Below, one piece after another: positions 63,895-64,000 of a stretch of 64,000 bases of DNA (position 1 is the stretch's first letter; the number at the start of each line of letters is the position of its first letter). The stretch spans positions 1,302,501-1,366,500 of the forward strand of contig NZ_CP071454.1 in NCBI RefSeq assembly GCF_017352135.1. The letters run 5' to 3'. A program made the translations under genes and the position numbers. The notes beneath the pieces were generated by a model. That model made no database searches, was not told the origin of the DNA, and saw only the letters and a program-made list of their open reading frames with translations. The DNA is from Rhizobium lentis. Its GTDB lineage: Bacteria; Pseudomonadota; Alphaproteobacteria; Rhizobiales; Rhizobiaceae.

Positions 63895-64000
63895 TTACAA
63901 GGTACAGGAAACGCAGCCCTGCACCTCGGTGCCGGACAGCGCCATCTGGCGGAGGCGGATGTAGTAGATGGTCTTGATGCCCCTCTTCCAGGCGTAAATC
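63895..64000 (-). CDS. nrdE: Ribonucleotide reductase class Ib, alpha subunit (C-terminal end only)
   Basis: The last 35 codons of nrd[21 protein letters not shown] then [14 protein letters not shown] and TAA. The C-terminal CxxC (C-V-S-C) is the redox-active tail that shuttles electrons from NrdH glutaredoxin-like protein to the active site. The rest lies beyond the right edge. Confidence 0.93.
   Translation of the reverse strand, partial: IYAWKRGIKTIYYIRLRQMALSGTEVQGCVSCTL

Overview
The window looks like a piece of the chromosome of a fast-growing rhizobium (Rhizobium leguminosarum/etli type). Supporting signs are the high GC and GC-rich third codon positions, a smo/mtlK polyol operon, four complete binding-protein-dependent ABC transporters in 64 kb, two adenylate cyclases, a class Ib nrdEF pair, and the compact palindromic intergenic repeats typical of Rhizobium. 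No tRNA, rRNA, CRISPR array, transposase or phage gene was seen. Both edges cut genes: lysS on the left and nrdE on the right.

Layout. 1-1.2 kb: end of lysS and an uncharacterised anchored protein. 1.3-7.9 kb: a LysR regulator and a ydcSTUV-patD-like operon (polyamine-type ABC importer plus aminobutyraldehyde dehydrogenase). 8-17 kb: housekeeping and small membrane genes (DUF1328, DoxX, DUF1345, transaldolase, SorC-type regulator, Ada-like methyltransferase, DUF2244, endonuclease III, a divergent TetR/VOC pair, an EI24 protein, an RpiR regulator). 17.1-26.3 kb: polyol operon smoC-smoE-smoF-smoG-smoK-mtlK-HAD-FGGY kinase, all on the minus strand. 26.5-30.2 kb: ExoD-like protein and a convergent N-acetylglucosamine kinase/GH20 hexosaminidase pair. 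30.4-35.4 kb: TetR-adaptor-RND efflux operon with a long operator palindrome. 35.6-43.9 kb: a mixed, partly decayed region with OsmC, three SDR dehydrogenases, DoxX, a cyclase, a phytanoyl-CoA dioxygenase/SDR/SMP-30 operon, and three gene relics (aldose epimerase, galactonate-dehydratase-type enzyme, internally deleted LacI regulator). 44-53.7 kb: a Thu-like sugar ABC operon with ThuA, divergent from Gfo/Idh/MocA dehydrogenase, LacI regulator and GH2 glycosidase. 53.7-59.4 kb: a GtsABCD-like (glucose/mannose type) ABC operon divergent from its own LacI regulator. 59.6-61.4 kb: queCDE behind a preQ1-I riboswitch. 61.4-64 kb: a second cyclase and nrdF/nrdE.

How it works together. Most of the window is nutrient capture. 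Each carbon source has its own importer, first catabolic enzymes and local regulator, usually with visible inverted-repeat operators in the divergent promoter. In all four importer operons the binding-protein gene is followed by a strong stem-loop before the next cistron, which fits making the binding protein in excess over the membrane components. I did not find a convincing wholly new defence or mobile system. The most noteworthy items are the preQ1 riboswitch, the repeated stem-loop design, the dismantled sugar-acid locus with its truncated LacI gene, and the ThuA/Gfo-Idh/GH2 locus, whose substrate cannot be read from the sequence.
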